A DNA stretch of 21,274 nt from Thermococci archaeon (GCA_003663525.1 QMUF01000009.1:1-21274); one strand, 5' to 3'. Counted from the stretch's first letter, positions 7,995-15,486 are shown. Numbers and translations are program-made. The notes: generated by a model not told the origin, from the letters alone.

Positions 7995-9419
7995 CTAAAC
8001 ATTTATTCTCTTCCAGATCGTTCCTTGTGGAGTGTCCTCAAGCTGAATCCCAAGCTCCCTGAGCTGGGCCCTTATTTTATCTGCCAGCTCAAAGTTCTTT
8101 TGCTTCCTAAGTGCACTCCTCACTTCAATTAGAAGGTCTATAAGTTCCTCTTCTTTGGTTTCTTTTGTCTCTTTGAAGTATTCCTCAAAAATTCCAAAGA
8201 TCTCACTTATTATTCTAAAGAATTCTAATGCTTTTCTAAGAACACTTTCCTTTGGCTTTTCGACCCTTGTAAGATATGCGTTTACAGCATTTGCAACTTC
8301 AAAGATGGGTTTCATAGCCTCAGCAGTGTTAAAATCATCATCCATAGCCTCATAGAGCTTCTTCTTAGCATCCCTTATTGTTTCATAGAGTTTAAATTCC
8401 TCTTTCTCCCATTTAAATGGAATCTCCGCTTTTTCCATTGCTATTCTTATATTCTCAATCGTGTTATAGAGTCTCTCAAGGTTATTCTTTGCATGTTGTA
8501 TCCCCTCTTCGGTATAATCAAGAGGTGAGCGATAGTGCTTCTGGAGAACAAAGAACCTTATGACCTCGGGAGAATATCTTTGAAGAAGCTCTCTTATAGT
8601 AACAAAGTTTCCAAGGCTTTTGCTCATCTTTTCGCCACTAACCATCACAAAACCTGTGTGAAGCCAGTATTTGACCCACTCTTTACCCGTGCATGCTTCT
8701 GTTTGGGCTATTTCATTCTCGTGATGTGGAAAGATCAGATCGTTTCCACCGCCGTGAATATCAAAGCTTTCCCCAAGATACTTTGTACTCATTGTGGAAC
8801 ATTCAATGTGCCATCCAGGCCTCCCTTCTCCCCAAGGACTCTCCCATTTTGGTTCTCCTGGCTTGGCCTTCTTCCAGAGTGCAAAATCTTCAGGATTTTT
8901 CTTCCCTTCTCCTGGCTCAACACGTGCTCCTTTTCTGAGGTCTTCAAGATTAACTTTACTTAATTTTCCATATTTCTCATATTTTCTAACTTCAAAATAA
9001 ACTCCATCACTACTTCCATAGGCATAACCTTTTTCCTCAAGTTTTTCCACAAATTCAATTATATCCTGAATATGCTCTGTAACTCTTGGATAAATATCGG
9101 CTGATTTTACTTTTAGAGCTTTCATGTCCTCAAGGAAATATTTTAAGAATTTTTCAGCGAGTTCTTTTGGATCTTCGCCGGTTTCGTTTGCTCTTCTAAT
9201 AATCTTATCGTCTATATCGGTAAAGTTCATCACCATCAACACACTGTAACCTTTATGCTCTAAATACCGTCTTATTACATCAAAAGCTATGTACGTCCTT
9301 GCATGTCCTAGATGAGTGTAATCATAAACCGTTGGCCCACAGATATACATCCTAACCTCATCCTCTCTCAGAGGTTTAAACTCTTCTTTCTGCTTTGTCA
9401 TAGTGTTATAAACTCTCAC
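7995..9419 (-). CDS. cysS: Cysteinyl-tRNA synthetase
   Basis: A 474-residue class I aminoacyl-tRNA synthetase that charges tRNA-Cys with cysteine using ATP. The HIGH motif appears as HLGH (residues 36-39) within GPTVYDYTHLGHARTY, and the KMSKS loop is at 264-268. The zinc site that selects cysteine is complete: Cys27 (ICGPT), Cys207 (WHIECS), His232 and Glu236 (PHHENE). The C-terminal part has the DALR-like helical domain and ends in QLEDTPQGTIWK, typical of CysRS. Length is usual. The start is a GTG at 9419, preceded at 4 bases by GGGTGGTGG; the in-frame ATG at 9401 lacks such a site. It is transcribed divergently from the FKBP gene. Having CysRS implies direct Cys-tRNA charging here rather than only the SepRS/SepCysS route. 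Confidence 0.97.
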   Translation of the reverse strand: MRVYNTMTKQKEEFKPLREDEVRMYICGPTVYDYTHLGHARTYIAFDVIRRYLEHKGYSVLMVMNFTDIDDKIIRRANETGEDPKELAEKFLKYFLEDMKALKVKSADIYPRVTEHIQDIIEFVEKLEEKGYAYGSSDGVYFEVRKYEKYGKLSKVNLEDLRKGARVEPGEGKKNPEDFALWKKAKPGEPKWESPWGEGRPGWHIECSTMSTKYLGESFDIHGGGNDLIFPHHENEIAQTEACTGKEWVKYWLHTGFVMVSGEKMSKSLGNFVTIRELLQRYSPEVIRFFVLQKHYRSPLDYTEEGIQHAKNNLERLYNTIENIRIAMEKAEIPFKWEKEEFKLYETIRDAKKKLYEAMDDDFNTAEAMKPIFEVANAVNAYLTRVEKPKESVLRKALEFFRIISEIFGIFEEYFKETKETKEEELIDLLIEVRSALRKQKNFELADKIRAQLRELGIQLEDTPQGTIWKRINV

Positions 9420-9423
9420 TTTT

Positions 9424-9432
9424 CCACCACCC
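9424..9432 (-). promoter_or_regulatory. Ribosome binding site deciding the GTG start of cysS
   Basis: GGGTGGTGG on the minus strand lies 4 bases before the GTG at 9417-9419. It makes that codon the start rather than the internal ATG six codons later. Confidence 0.6.
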
Positions 9433-9451
9433 AGAGAGAATTCTCCAAAGT

Positions 9452-9466
9452 TTTTATTAGATTATC
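9452..9466 (-). promoter_or_regulatory. Candidate cysS promoter
   Basis: The minus strand has TAATAAAA (9452-9459), centred 36 bp upstream of the GTG, with A/T-rich sequence and GAAAGC further upstream. The TATA match is imperfect but its position is right. Confidence 0.35.
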
Positions 9467-9480
9467 GCTTTCGGCAAGTG

Positions 9481-9493
9481 CAAAGCTTAAAAA
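9481..9493 (+). promoter_or_regulatory. Candidate promoter of the FKBP gene
   Basis: CAAAG (BRE-like) followed by CTTAAAAA lies about 60 bp upstream of the ATG at 9550. This predicts a start near 9515 and a leader of about 35 bases. It is divergent from the cysS promoter. Confidence 0.42.
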
Positions 9494-9536
9494 CCCCCCT
9501 CCATAATCTAAACCAGTTTTTGAAAAAAGGAAAGAT

Positions 9537-9542
9537 GGAGGT
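9537..9542 (+). promoter_or_regulatory. Ribosome binding site deciding the FKBP start
   Basis: GGAGGT lies 7 bases before the ATG at 9550. The earlier ATGs at 9535 and 9544 overlap or abut this element and are therefore unlikely starts. Confidence 0.65.
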
Positions 9543-9549
9543 TATGGGT

Positions 9550-10422
9550 ATGAAAGTGGCAAAGAAAGATGTAATAAAGCTTCACTACACCGGAAAGATC
9601 AAGGAGACTGGAGAGATATTCGATACAACTTACGAGGATGTTGCAAAAGAGGCTGGTATTTACAATGAAAAGGGGATTTACGGGCCGGTTCCAATAGCAG
9701 TTGGAGCGGGACATGTTATAAAAGGTCTCGATGAGGCTCTTGAAGGATTGGAAGTTGGAAAGAAATACACACTTGAAATTCCACCAGAAAAGGCCTTTGG
9801 AAAAAGGGACCCCAAGCTTATAAAGACCTTCACAATTGGTCAGTTTAGAAGGCAAGGTATTTATCCATTCCCTGGCCTTGATGTTGAAATAGAGACCGGT
9901 AGTGGTAAGAAACTCAAAGGTAGGGTTATGAGCGTTTCAAGTGGCAGAGTTAGGGTGGACTTCAACCATCCATTCGCTGGAAAAACTGCTGTTTATGAAG
10001 TTGAGATCATTGAGAAAATCGAAGACCCAATAGAGAAAGTAAAAGCTTTAATAGAACTCAGAATCCCAAGAATAGACTTTGAAAAGGTACAAATTGAAGT
10101 GGGCGAGGAAGACGTCAAGGTTGAGTTTAAAGACCAGACAATCGACCCAAGAAACCTTGTACTAGGCGAAATCTTACTAGAAAGCGATCTCAAATTCTTA
10201 GGTTATGAAACAATTGAATTCAAGCCCACAGTTGAAGAGCTCTTAAAGCCACCAGAGGCAAAAGTCGAAGAAGAGGAAGAGAAAGCTGAGGAACCCAAAC
10301 CTGAAGAAGGGGAGAAAGTGGAAGAAATAGTAGAGGAAGTTAGAGCGCAACCAGAAGAAAGCAAGGAAGCTGAGATTAGCATTGAAAAAACTGGGGAAGA
10401 TAATGAAGAAAAAGAAGAATAA
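9550..10422 (+). CDS. FKBP-type peptidyl-prolyl cis-trans isomerase with acidic tail
   Basis: A 290-residue archaeal FKBP (the longer, ~29 kDa type), a cytoplasmic prolyl isomerase and folding chaperone. The FKBP core covers about residues 1-85 and 140-155 (DVIKLHYTGK, FDTTYED, AVGAGHVIKGLDEAL, PPEKAFG). An insert-in-flap domain, known to bind unfolded protein, occupies about 86-139 (KTFTIGQFRRQGIYPFPG through RVRVDFNHPFAGK). A further alpha/beta domain spans 157-232. The last ~57 residues (234-290) are almost wholly Glu, Lys, Pro and Ala, a disordered acidic tail. The start is fixed by GGAGGT at 9537-9542, giving the N-terminus MKVAKKDVIK. The gene is divergent from cysS. The catalytic assignment is firm; the role of the tail is unknown. 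Confidence 0.95.
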   Translation: MKVAKKDVIKLHYTGKIKETGEIFDTTYEDVAKEAGIYNEKGIYGPVPIAVGAGHVIKGLDEALEGLEVGKKYTLEIPPEKAFGKRDPKLIKTFTIGQFRRQGIYPFPGLDVEIETGSGKKLKGRVMSVSSGRVRVDFNHPFAGKTAVYEVEIIEKIEDPIEKVKALIELRIPRIDFEKVQIEVGEEDVKVEFKDQTIDPRNLVLGEILLESDLKFLGYETIEFKPTVEELLKPPEAKVEEEEEKAEEPKPEEGEKVEEIVEEVRAQPEESKEAEISIEKTGEDNEEKEE

Positions 10423-10453
10423 CCTCTCTTTATCCTTTATTTGGTGATTTCTT

Positions 10454-11050
10454 TTGAGAAAACTTCCGCTTCTTTATCTCTTTGGAATTTTTCTTATAAT
10501 ATTAAACCGCTCTCTAGGAGGCAATATTTATGAATGGACCCTTTATAATACTCTATTTTACATATTAGTACCTTTCATACTGGCCCTAACCTTAGGATTC
10601 AAACATGAAGACTTAGGATTCAAAATAGGCAAAAGAGATGGTTATATGTGGGCACTTGCACTTTTCCTACTAACGCTTCCCATAAGTCTCTATGCCTCAC
10701 AACTTGAAAGTTTTAGGAGCTATTACCCACTATTTTCATATAACTCATGGAGAGAGTTTCTCTTCAAAGAGCTTTTCATTGGTGTTATCATGTTCGCGCA
10801 TGAAGCTTTTTACCGCGGAATTCTTCTCTTCCCTCTTGTCAAGAAAAATGAATGGCTGGGCATAATTGTTCAGAATATTCCTTATACCTTAGTCCATATT
10901 GGAAAACCTCCATTAGAAATACCATACTCATTCATAGCTGGAATAGTTTTTGCAAAAATAGATTTAAAAAGTGAAAGCTTTCTACCAAGCTTTCTTCTCC
11001 ACTGGATTGGTGCAATTGTATTTGATATTTTATGTGTTACAACGCTTTAA
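10454..11050 (+). CDS. CPBP-family intramembrane protease-like protein
   Basis: A 198-residue, multi-pass membrane protein resembling the CPBP (CAAX protease and bacteriocin-processing, Abi) family, whose active members cut inside membranes. The motif 1 region is FAHEAFYRGILLF (114-126), aligning with the family's EExxxR but with His116 in place of the first Glu. Motif 2 (FxxxH) reads YTLVH, with His148. Motif 3 has His183 in LLHWIGAIVFD but no clear Asn four residues on. Residues that coordinate metal are therefore partly present, and activity is doubtful. The start is a TTG at 10454 with GGTGAT 5 bases upstream; no suitable ATG exists nearby. It follows the FKBP stop by 31 bp and may share its transcript. 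Its 3' end overlaps the convergent gene by 14 bp. Confidence 0.75.
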   Translation: MRKLPLLYLFGIFLIILNRSLGGNIYEWTLYNTLFYILVPFILALTLGFKHEDLGFKIGKRDGYMWALALFLLTLPISLYASQLESFRSYYPLFSYNSWREFLFKELFIGVIMFAHEAFYRGILLFPLVKKNEWLGIIVQNIPYTLVHIGKPPLEIPYSFIAGIVFAKIDLKSESFLPSFLLHWIGAIVFDILCVTTL

Positions 11051-11708
11051 TAGATATATTGCCATTCACCGTTGAGATCTTCACGTTATATTTTCCTTCT
11101 CCAAGAACACCCTTAAATGACTTTGGCCCATGGAACGGCGATTTTGAAAGTTCTCCTGGAATTTCAGAGGCTATTTTCCCGTTGACAGAGCGTGCATTAA
11201 CTTCAATATTCGAATCCTTGGAGAGATAAACTTCAACACTTCCATTCACTGTTGAAACGACTAAATCTCCATTTATACTTGAAAGCATGGCCTTTATTGA
11301 GCCGTTTACAGTTGAAATCTTCCCCGCAAATACATTCTCTACTGTTATACTCCCGTTTACTGTTGCCACTTTTCCGGCTTTTTCTATGTTTTTCACCGAT
11401 ATTGAGCCATTGACGTTTCCGACTTTTTCAACCTCTACAATTTTAGGAACTAAAATATCAAAGTTAACTGCACTTTCTCCCATGCTGACTCCGAAACTTT
11501 TTCCATGTTTTACTTCGATTTTTAACATATTTCCTTCTTTTTTTACCTTTATTTTGGGCTCTGTTCCTAAAAGGCCCCATTTTTTCTCCGCTTTGAGTTT
11601 TATTGTATCTCCATCATATCCTTCAATTCTTATGCGGCCGTTCACATTTCCAAGTTTCAACTTTAAGCCTTCTTCCACTTTATATTCTCTCTCAACAACT
11701 TCAATCAT
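11037..11708 (-). CDS. DUF4097-type VNG-repeat (beta-solenoid-like) protein
   Basis: A 223-residue protein built from repeats centred on V/I-N-G, with copies at residues 22, 99, 117, 134, 145, 153, 175 and 214, most as TVNGSI or NVNGSI. This matches the DUF4097 'putative adhesin' family, thought to fold as a right-handed beta-helix. There is no signal peptide or membrane segment, so a cytoplasmic location is likely and the adhesin label is doubtful. The ATG at 11708 is chosen over 11741 because GAGGTGGTG (11712-11720) lies just before it. A duplicated TTTGACCACA element flanks the probable TATA box, suggesting specific regulation. In bacteria DUF4097 proteins often sit in envelope-stress operons, but no such partner is seen here. 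The molecular function is unknown. Confidence 0.8.
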   Translation of the reverse strand: MIEVVEREYKVEEGLKLKLGNVNGRIRIEGYDGDTIKLKAEKKWGLLGTEPKIKVKKEGNMLKIEVKHGKSFGVSMGESAVNFDILVPKIVEVEKVGNVNGSISVKNIEKAGKVATVNGSITVENVFAGKISTVNGSIKAMLSSINGDLVVSTVNGSVEVYLSKDSNIEVNARSVNGKIASEIPGELSKSPFHGPKSFKGVLGEGKYNVKISTVNGNISIKAL

Positions 11709-11732
11709 AATCACCACCTCAATTAGATATAG

Positions 11733-11764
11733 TGTGGTCAAAGGAAAATAAAAATGTGGTCAAA
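11733..11764 (-). promoter_or_regulatory. TATA box flanked by a duplicated 10-bp operator-like element
   Basis: On the minus strand TTTGACCACA occurs at 11755-11764 and again, identically, at 11733-11742. A 12-bp T-rich segment with TATTTT separates them and lies 35-45 bp upstream of the ATG at 11708. The 22-bp period is about two helical turns, putting both copies on the same DNA face. A weaker third copy (7 of 10 bases) lies at 11779-11788. I infer a transcription-factor site; the factor is unknown. Confidence 0.5.
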
Positions 11765-11909
11765 ATTGATCAGTTATATTGGGTCACATTCCATAATCTA
11801 TTTTCAAGTATTATTGCCAACAAATAATAAACTTTCAAAATAATAATTAGATGCACAAAGATTTTTAGATTTACAACATAAAACCTTCCTGTGAATAAGT
11901 ACAATTTAA

Positions 11910-12290
11910 GGGGGAAGTGAAAGAGCCCTAAGAAAAAGCTATCGAAAACTTTGGTTCAGAAAGGGAGAGAATATCAGGAAAGAGGTTTTAAAGAGGGGTC
12001 TACCACTAACAATGGAAAATCTTTCAAAATACTATGATATGCCACTTAAAGAAGCCTGGAAAGGCACCTCAAAAGTAGATGAAGTAACATATCATAGTGA
12101 AGTGAGCTTCTGTCCCTTTGCAAAAGTTTGGAAAGAAAAAGGTGCAGAAGAGATCGGTCTCATATATTGTGAACAAGATATTGCTCTGATGAAGGCCTAC
12201 AACCCGAATATAAACTTCAAGCGACCTAAAAATGTATTAAAAGGTGATGAGATCTGCATTCTTGATGTAAAGGTAGAATCACAAGAGTAA
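11910..12290 (+). pseudogene. 5'-truncated ATC-hydrolase-family gene relic
   Basis: The C-terminal part resembles the L-2-amino-thiazoline-4-carboxylic acid hydrolase family (ATC_hydrolase). It has the family's SFCPFAKVWKEKGAEEIGLIYC segment in pieces: CPFA, then W, then GLIYC, and later NPNINFKRPKNVLKGDE. The first ATG in frame is at 12012, giving 92 residues. Yet the frame upstream stays open and clearly coding-like back to 11910 (ALRKSYRKLWFRKG, IRKEVLKRGLPLTM), where a TAA at 11907-11909 ends it with no ATG, GTG or TTG. Full-length relatives, as I recall, run well beyond this N-terminus. A GTG at 11917 after GGGGG is out of frame; one extra base near 11926 would join it as MKEALRKSYR. I infer a decayed gene, though a short protein from 12012 cannot be excluded. 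Confidence 0.6.
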
Positions 12291-12300
12291 GCGATCCAAA

Positions 12301-12321
12301 AAAGGCCTTCCCAAGACCTTT
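12301..12321 (+). terminator. Hairpin after the ATC-hydrolase relic
   Basis: AAAGGCCTT and AAGACCTTT pair in 8 of 9 positions around a CCC loop, starting 11 bases past the stop, and a five-T run follows at 12326-12330. It could be a terminator or an RNA stability element; the evidence is weak. Confidence 0.28.
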
Positions 12322-12374
12322 CACCATTTTTAGAACTTGCAATAATATAATGCTAAAGCAAAATGAGCGACACC

Positions 12375-12382
12375 CTTATTAA
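12375..12382 (+). promoter_or_regulatory. Weak candidate promoter of prolyl endopeptidase
   Basis: CTTATTAA is centred 35 bp upstream of the ATG at 12414, the expected place for a TATA box, but no convincing BRE precedes it. Confidence 0.25.
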
Positions 12383-12413
12383 CGTTAAGCCCATTATCTT
12401 AATGGTGATTCTT

Positions 12414-14273
12414 ATGGAAGACCCCTATATCTGGATGGAAAATCTAACTGATGAAAGAGTGCTAAAATTTGTCAATGAAGAGAACACTCGTTTCAGAGAA
12501 TTCATTGGAGAACTTCCAGACAGATTAATTGATAAAGTCAAAAAATACTACTATCTCCCAAACATTGTAGAGGCGTGCATAACAAGGAGAGGCACATTTG
12601 TAAAGGTCAATGAGGGCGGCAAGCAGATTATAAAGGTGCTTGAAACAAATGAAGTTATAATTACCTCAGAAACCCTGGAAAAAGAGCTTAAAGATGAAAT
12701 TCTTCTCCAAAGTTTTACTGTAAATGAAGACGGAAAGAGGTTGGCTTACAACTTTTCAATAGGCGGCTCTGATGAAGGAATAACAAGGATAATTGATCTT
12801 GAGAGCGGAAAAATAGTTGAAGAAATAAAGCCCTCACTTTGGAACATAACTTTTCTCGAAGATGGTTACTATTTCGCCCGTTTTTACAGAAAAGAAAAAA
12901 CTCCTGATGGCATTGATGCCCCTGCAGAAAGAATTTTTCTCAAAAAGGGCAAAGAAGAAAAAATGGTTTTTGGAGAAGGTCTCGGTTCAGGGTATTTCAT
13001 GTCAATTCAAAAAACCAAAGATAAAAAACATGCATTAGTTACCCTCTCCTTCGGATGGAATAAAAACGATATATACTTTGGCCCACTCTTAGAGCCTGAA
13101 AAATGGAAAAAAGTATATTCAAGCGAAGTTCCAGCCCATCCAATCGAGTATGTAAACGAAAAACTCTACATATACACAAGAGAAGGCAGAGGGCTTGGAA
13201 AAGTTATTGCTCTTGAAAATGGAGAGACCAGAGAGATTATCCCAGAAGGAGAATTCCCATTAGAATGGGCCGTAATAGTAAAAGACAAGCTTCTAGCTGG
13301 CTATTTAGTCCATGCATCTTCATTGTTAAAGATATTCACCCTGAACGGAGAACTTATTGAAGAGGTAAAATTCGACATGCCGGGCCAGGTTTACCCCCTT
13401 GACAACAATGGAAAAACGGCAATTCTAAGATATGAAAGCTTCACAATCCCTTACAGATTGTATAAGTTCGATGAGAATCTAGAACTCATTGACGAGGTCA
13501 AAATTGAATGGCATTTTACGGTCAATGAAGACTTTGCAACATCAAAAGACGGAACAAAAATACATTACTTCATTGTGAGAGGAGAAAAGGACAAAAAGAA
13601 AGCGTGGGTCTTCGGATATGGCGGCTTCAATATTTCTCTAAAACCTAGATTCTTCCCGCATGTAATCCCATTCATAGAAATGGGGGGAACCTTTGCAATG
13701 GCAAACCTTAGAGGAGGAAGTGAATACGGCGAAGAATGGCACAAAGCTGGAATGAGAGAAAATAAGCAGAACGTGTTTGATGATTTCATAGCGGTTCTTG
13801 AAAAGCTTAAAGAAGAGGATTACAAAGTCGCGGCATGGGGAAGGAGCAACGGAGGGCTTTTAGTTTCAACTGTCTTAGTTCAAAGACCTGATGTAATGGA
13901 TGCCGCTTTAATAGGCTACACCGTTATAGATATGCTCCGCTTCCACAAGCTTTACATTGGCAGCGTTTGGGTACCAGAATACGGCAATCCAGATGACCCA
14001 AAAGATAGAGAGTTTTTACTCAAATATTCTCCCTACCACAACTTAAAGTCCCAAAAGTATCCGCCGACGCTCATTTACACAGGTCTACACGACGATAGGG
14101 TTCACCCGGGCCATGCACTTAAGTTCGCAAAGCGGCTCAAAGATATAGGGGCATCGGTTTATCTTAGGGTGGAAACAAAAAGTGGCCACATGGGGGCTTC
14201 ATCTGAAACGAGGATTAGAGAATTGGCAGACATGCTTTCCTTTGTCGTTAAGACGTTAGATGTTAAAGTTTAG
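12414..14273 (+). CDS. Prolyl endopeptidase (S9A prolyl oligopeptidase)
   Basis: A 619-residue serine peptidase that cuts short peptides after proline. The N-terminal seven-bladed propeller (roughly residues 70-400) gates the alpha/beta-hydrolase catalytic domain. The triad is visible: Ser478 in WGRSNGG, Asp560 in HDDRV and His592 in KSGHMG; Arg562 fits the substrate-carboxylate arginine. Stretches such as FATSKDGTK, VFGYGGFNI and NLRGGSEYGEEWHKAGM are typical of the family. The sequence is close to the Pyrococcus furiosus enzyme as I remember it. The start at 12414 (MEDPYIWMEN) is preferred over the ATG at 12363 because GGTGAT (12404-12409) precedes it and family proteins begin there. No signal peptide is present, so it is cytoplasmic, likely in peptide catabolism. 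Its end overlaps the convergent gene by 11 bp. Confidence 0.96.
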   Translation: MEDPYIWMENLTDERVLKFVNEENTRFREFIGELPDRLIDKVKKYYYLPNIVEACITRRGTFVKVNEGGKQIIKVLETNEVIITSETLEKELKDEILLQSFTVNEDGKRLAYNFSIGGSDEGITRIIDLESGKIVEEIKPSLWNITFLEDGYYFARFYRKEKTPDGIDAPAERIFLKKGKEEKMVFGEGLGSGYFMSIQKTKDKKHALVTLSFGWNKNDIYFGPLLEPEKWKKVYSSEVPAHPIEYVNEKLYIYTREGRGLGKVIALENGETREIIPEGEFPLEWAVIVKDKLLAGYLVHASSLLKIFTLNGELIEEVKFDMPGQVYPLDNNGKTAILRYESFTIPYRLYKFDENLELIDEVKIEWHFTVNEDFATSKDGTKIHYFIVRGEKDKKKAWVFGYGGFNISLKPRFFPHVIPFIEMGGTFAMANLRGGSEYGEEWHKAGMRENKQNVFDDFIAVLEKLKEEDYKVAAWGRSNGGLLVSTVLVQRPDVMDAALIGYTVIDMLRFHKLYIGSVWVPEYGNPDDPKDREFLLKYSPYHNLKSQKYPPTLIYTGLHDDRVHPGHALKFAKRLKDIGASVYLRVETKSGHMGASSETRIRELADMLSFVVKTLDVKV

Positions 14274-15456
14274 AGTTCAGAGCATTTTTAATTTCTTCAT
14301 ACTTTTTTCTCGCTTCTTTCCTACTCTTTTGCAGTTCTCTTCTGTTTACCCATGTTGTAACAGCACCCATAGCAACCGTCAGCAGAGTTCTATAGAAAAG
14401 ACCATTATTAAAAGGAATAAGATCACCTTCGTCTATAATGCCGTCTTTGTCACGATCAAAGAGGGGATTTATGACTAAACTTACTTCAGAACCTCCATAG
14501 GCTATAAACTTCTCATCCTCAGAAATCGCAATTCTCCCTAATGCTATTCCCATATCTGGATACAGAGGATAATAATGAGTATCGTCCCAAAGCACTTTTC
14601 CTGACCAATCGAGTATATACAGTGCACCATCATACACTAAGATATAATTTTGAGATATCGTAAAATCCCCTATGTAAGAGAAATTCTTTGCCCAAAGGAG
14701 GCTTCCGTTTTCATTATAAACTCCCAAGTATGAGCCTTTCTTCGAGTAGAAAGTTGCAACAATCTTTCCACCATCCGTGAGTTCTATGGAACCAACAGTT
14801 CCCTTCCACGGTTCGATGGTTTTTATGAGGTTCCCTTCTCCGGAGAAGAGATAAATTTTGCCTTTCTCAGTAACTGCAATGGTTTTTCCGTTTGTGGCGA
14901 CATTTTCACCAAAAGCCAAGTCCCAGAGTTCATTTCCTCGTACGTCAAAGACTTTAACGACACTACCGTTCTCTACGTAACTCCTTGCTACAATTAAATC
15001 ACCGGCTGTGCTTAACGAAGTTGTGTTGAATTCCTTCCTCCAGAGCTCAGATCCTAAGGGGGAATACGCTATAAGATAAAACGGAGAAAAAGTAAAAGTG
15101 GATTCATTGAGCCACTTAATACTATAAGTTCCAATGACTACAACATCTTTTGAGAGATCAAATGACCCAAAATCATCAAAAGGCAGTAAAGTTATGTTTC
15201 TGATGATTTTTTCATCGCTTATAAAAAGCAACCTTCCATTTTTGGGATTTCTCGATACTCCATGATATGTCACTTTAACAATGAGGGTGTCATTTTGAAA
15301 CCCTATTCCAGCCACATTCCATTCAAAGCCAAGATCAAGTTTGTATATTCTATCTAGCAAAGGATCTCTTTTAGAAGTTTCCTCCCAGTAGTTCAATGTC
15401 CAGAATATTAGAAAAACAAACAGAATGTTCAGCAAAACCCGTATCTTTTTATTCAT
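14263..15456 (-). CDS. Membrane-anchored PQQ-like beta-propeller protein with calcium-loop motif
   Basis: A 397-residue protein of unknown function. An N-terminal membrane segment (about residues 7-22) is followed by a large domain of WD/PQQ-like repeats, each ending in a phrase like GSELWRKEF, GNELWDLAF, GSLLWAKNF or GKVLWDDTH, so a beta-propeller is likely. Next comes an EF-hand/thrombospondin-3-like loop DRDKDGIIDEGD (residues 334-345) with aspartates at positions 1, 3, 5, 9 and 12. A second hydrophobic segment (about 351-367) and a Lys/Glu-rich, coiled-coil-like tail end the protein. I infer the propeller faces outside and the tail lies in the cytoplasm, perhaps as a sensor or scaffold. 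GAGGGG precedes the ATG. Its own promoter overlaps the stop of lhr, 34 bp upstream. Confidence 0.72.
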   Translation of the reverse strand: MNKKIRVLLNILFVFLIFWTLNYWEETSKRDPLLDRIYKLDLGFEWNVAGIGFQNDTLIVKVTYHGVSRNPKNGRLLFISDEKIIRNITLLPFDDFGSFDLSKDVVVIGTYSIKWLNESTFTFSPFYLIAYSPLGSELWRKEFNTTSLSTAGDLIVARSYVENGSVVKVFDVRGNELWDLAFGENVATNGKTIAVTEKGKIYLFSGEGNLIKTIEPWKGTVGSIELTDGGKIVATFYSKKGSYLGVYNENGSLLWAKNFSYIGDFTISQNYILVYDGALYILDWSGKVLWDDTHYYPLYPDMGIALGRIAISEDEKFIAYGGSEVSLVINPLFDRDKDGIIDEGDLIPFNNGLFYRTLLTVAMGAVTTWVNRRELQKSRKEARKKYEEIKNALNSKL

Positions 15457-15486
15457 CTTGCCCCTCAGTTATTACTTTTCAACATA

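Noticed and set aside
8535..9000. Long open frames antisense to cysS (142, 81 and 68 codons)
   Set aside because: They are shadows of the strongly conserved cysS frame and have no ribosome binding site or family likeness.
9478..9549. Upstream N-terminal extension of the FKBP gene from the ATG at 9478
   Set aside because: It lies at or before the probable promoter, and GGAGGT at 9537-9542 points to 9550.
11037..11708. DNA-level repeats (variants of CCATTCACTGTTGA) that could look like a repeat array
   Set aside because: They are degenerate codons for the VNGS protein repeats, without regular spacers, so not CRISPR.
11809..11829. AT-only inverted repeat TATTATT/AATAATA
   Set aside because: Seven A/T pairs in a very AT-rich gap are expected by chance and are too weak for a hairpin in a hyperthermophile.
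12363..12413. Upstream start for prolyl endopeptidase at 12363
   Set aside because: GGTGAT and the family's usual N-terminus MEDPYIW favour 12414.
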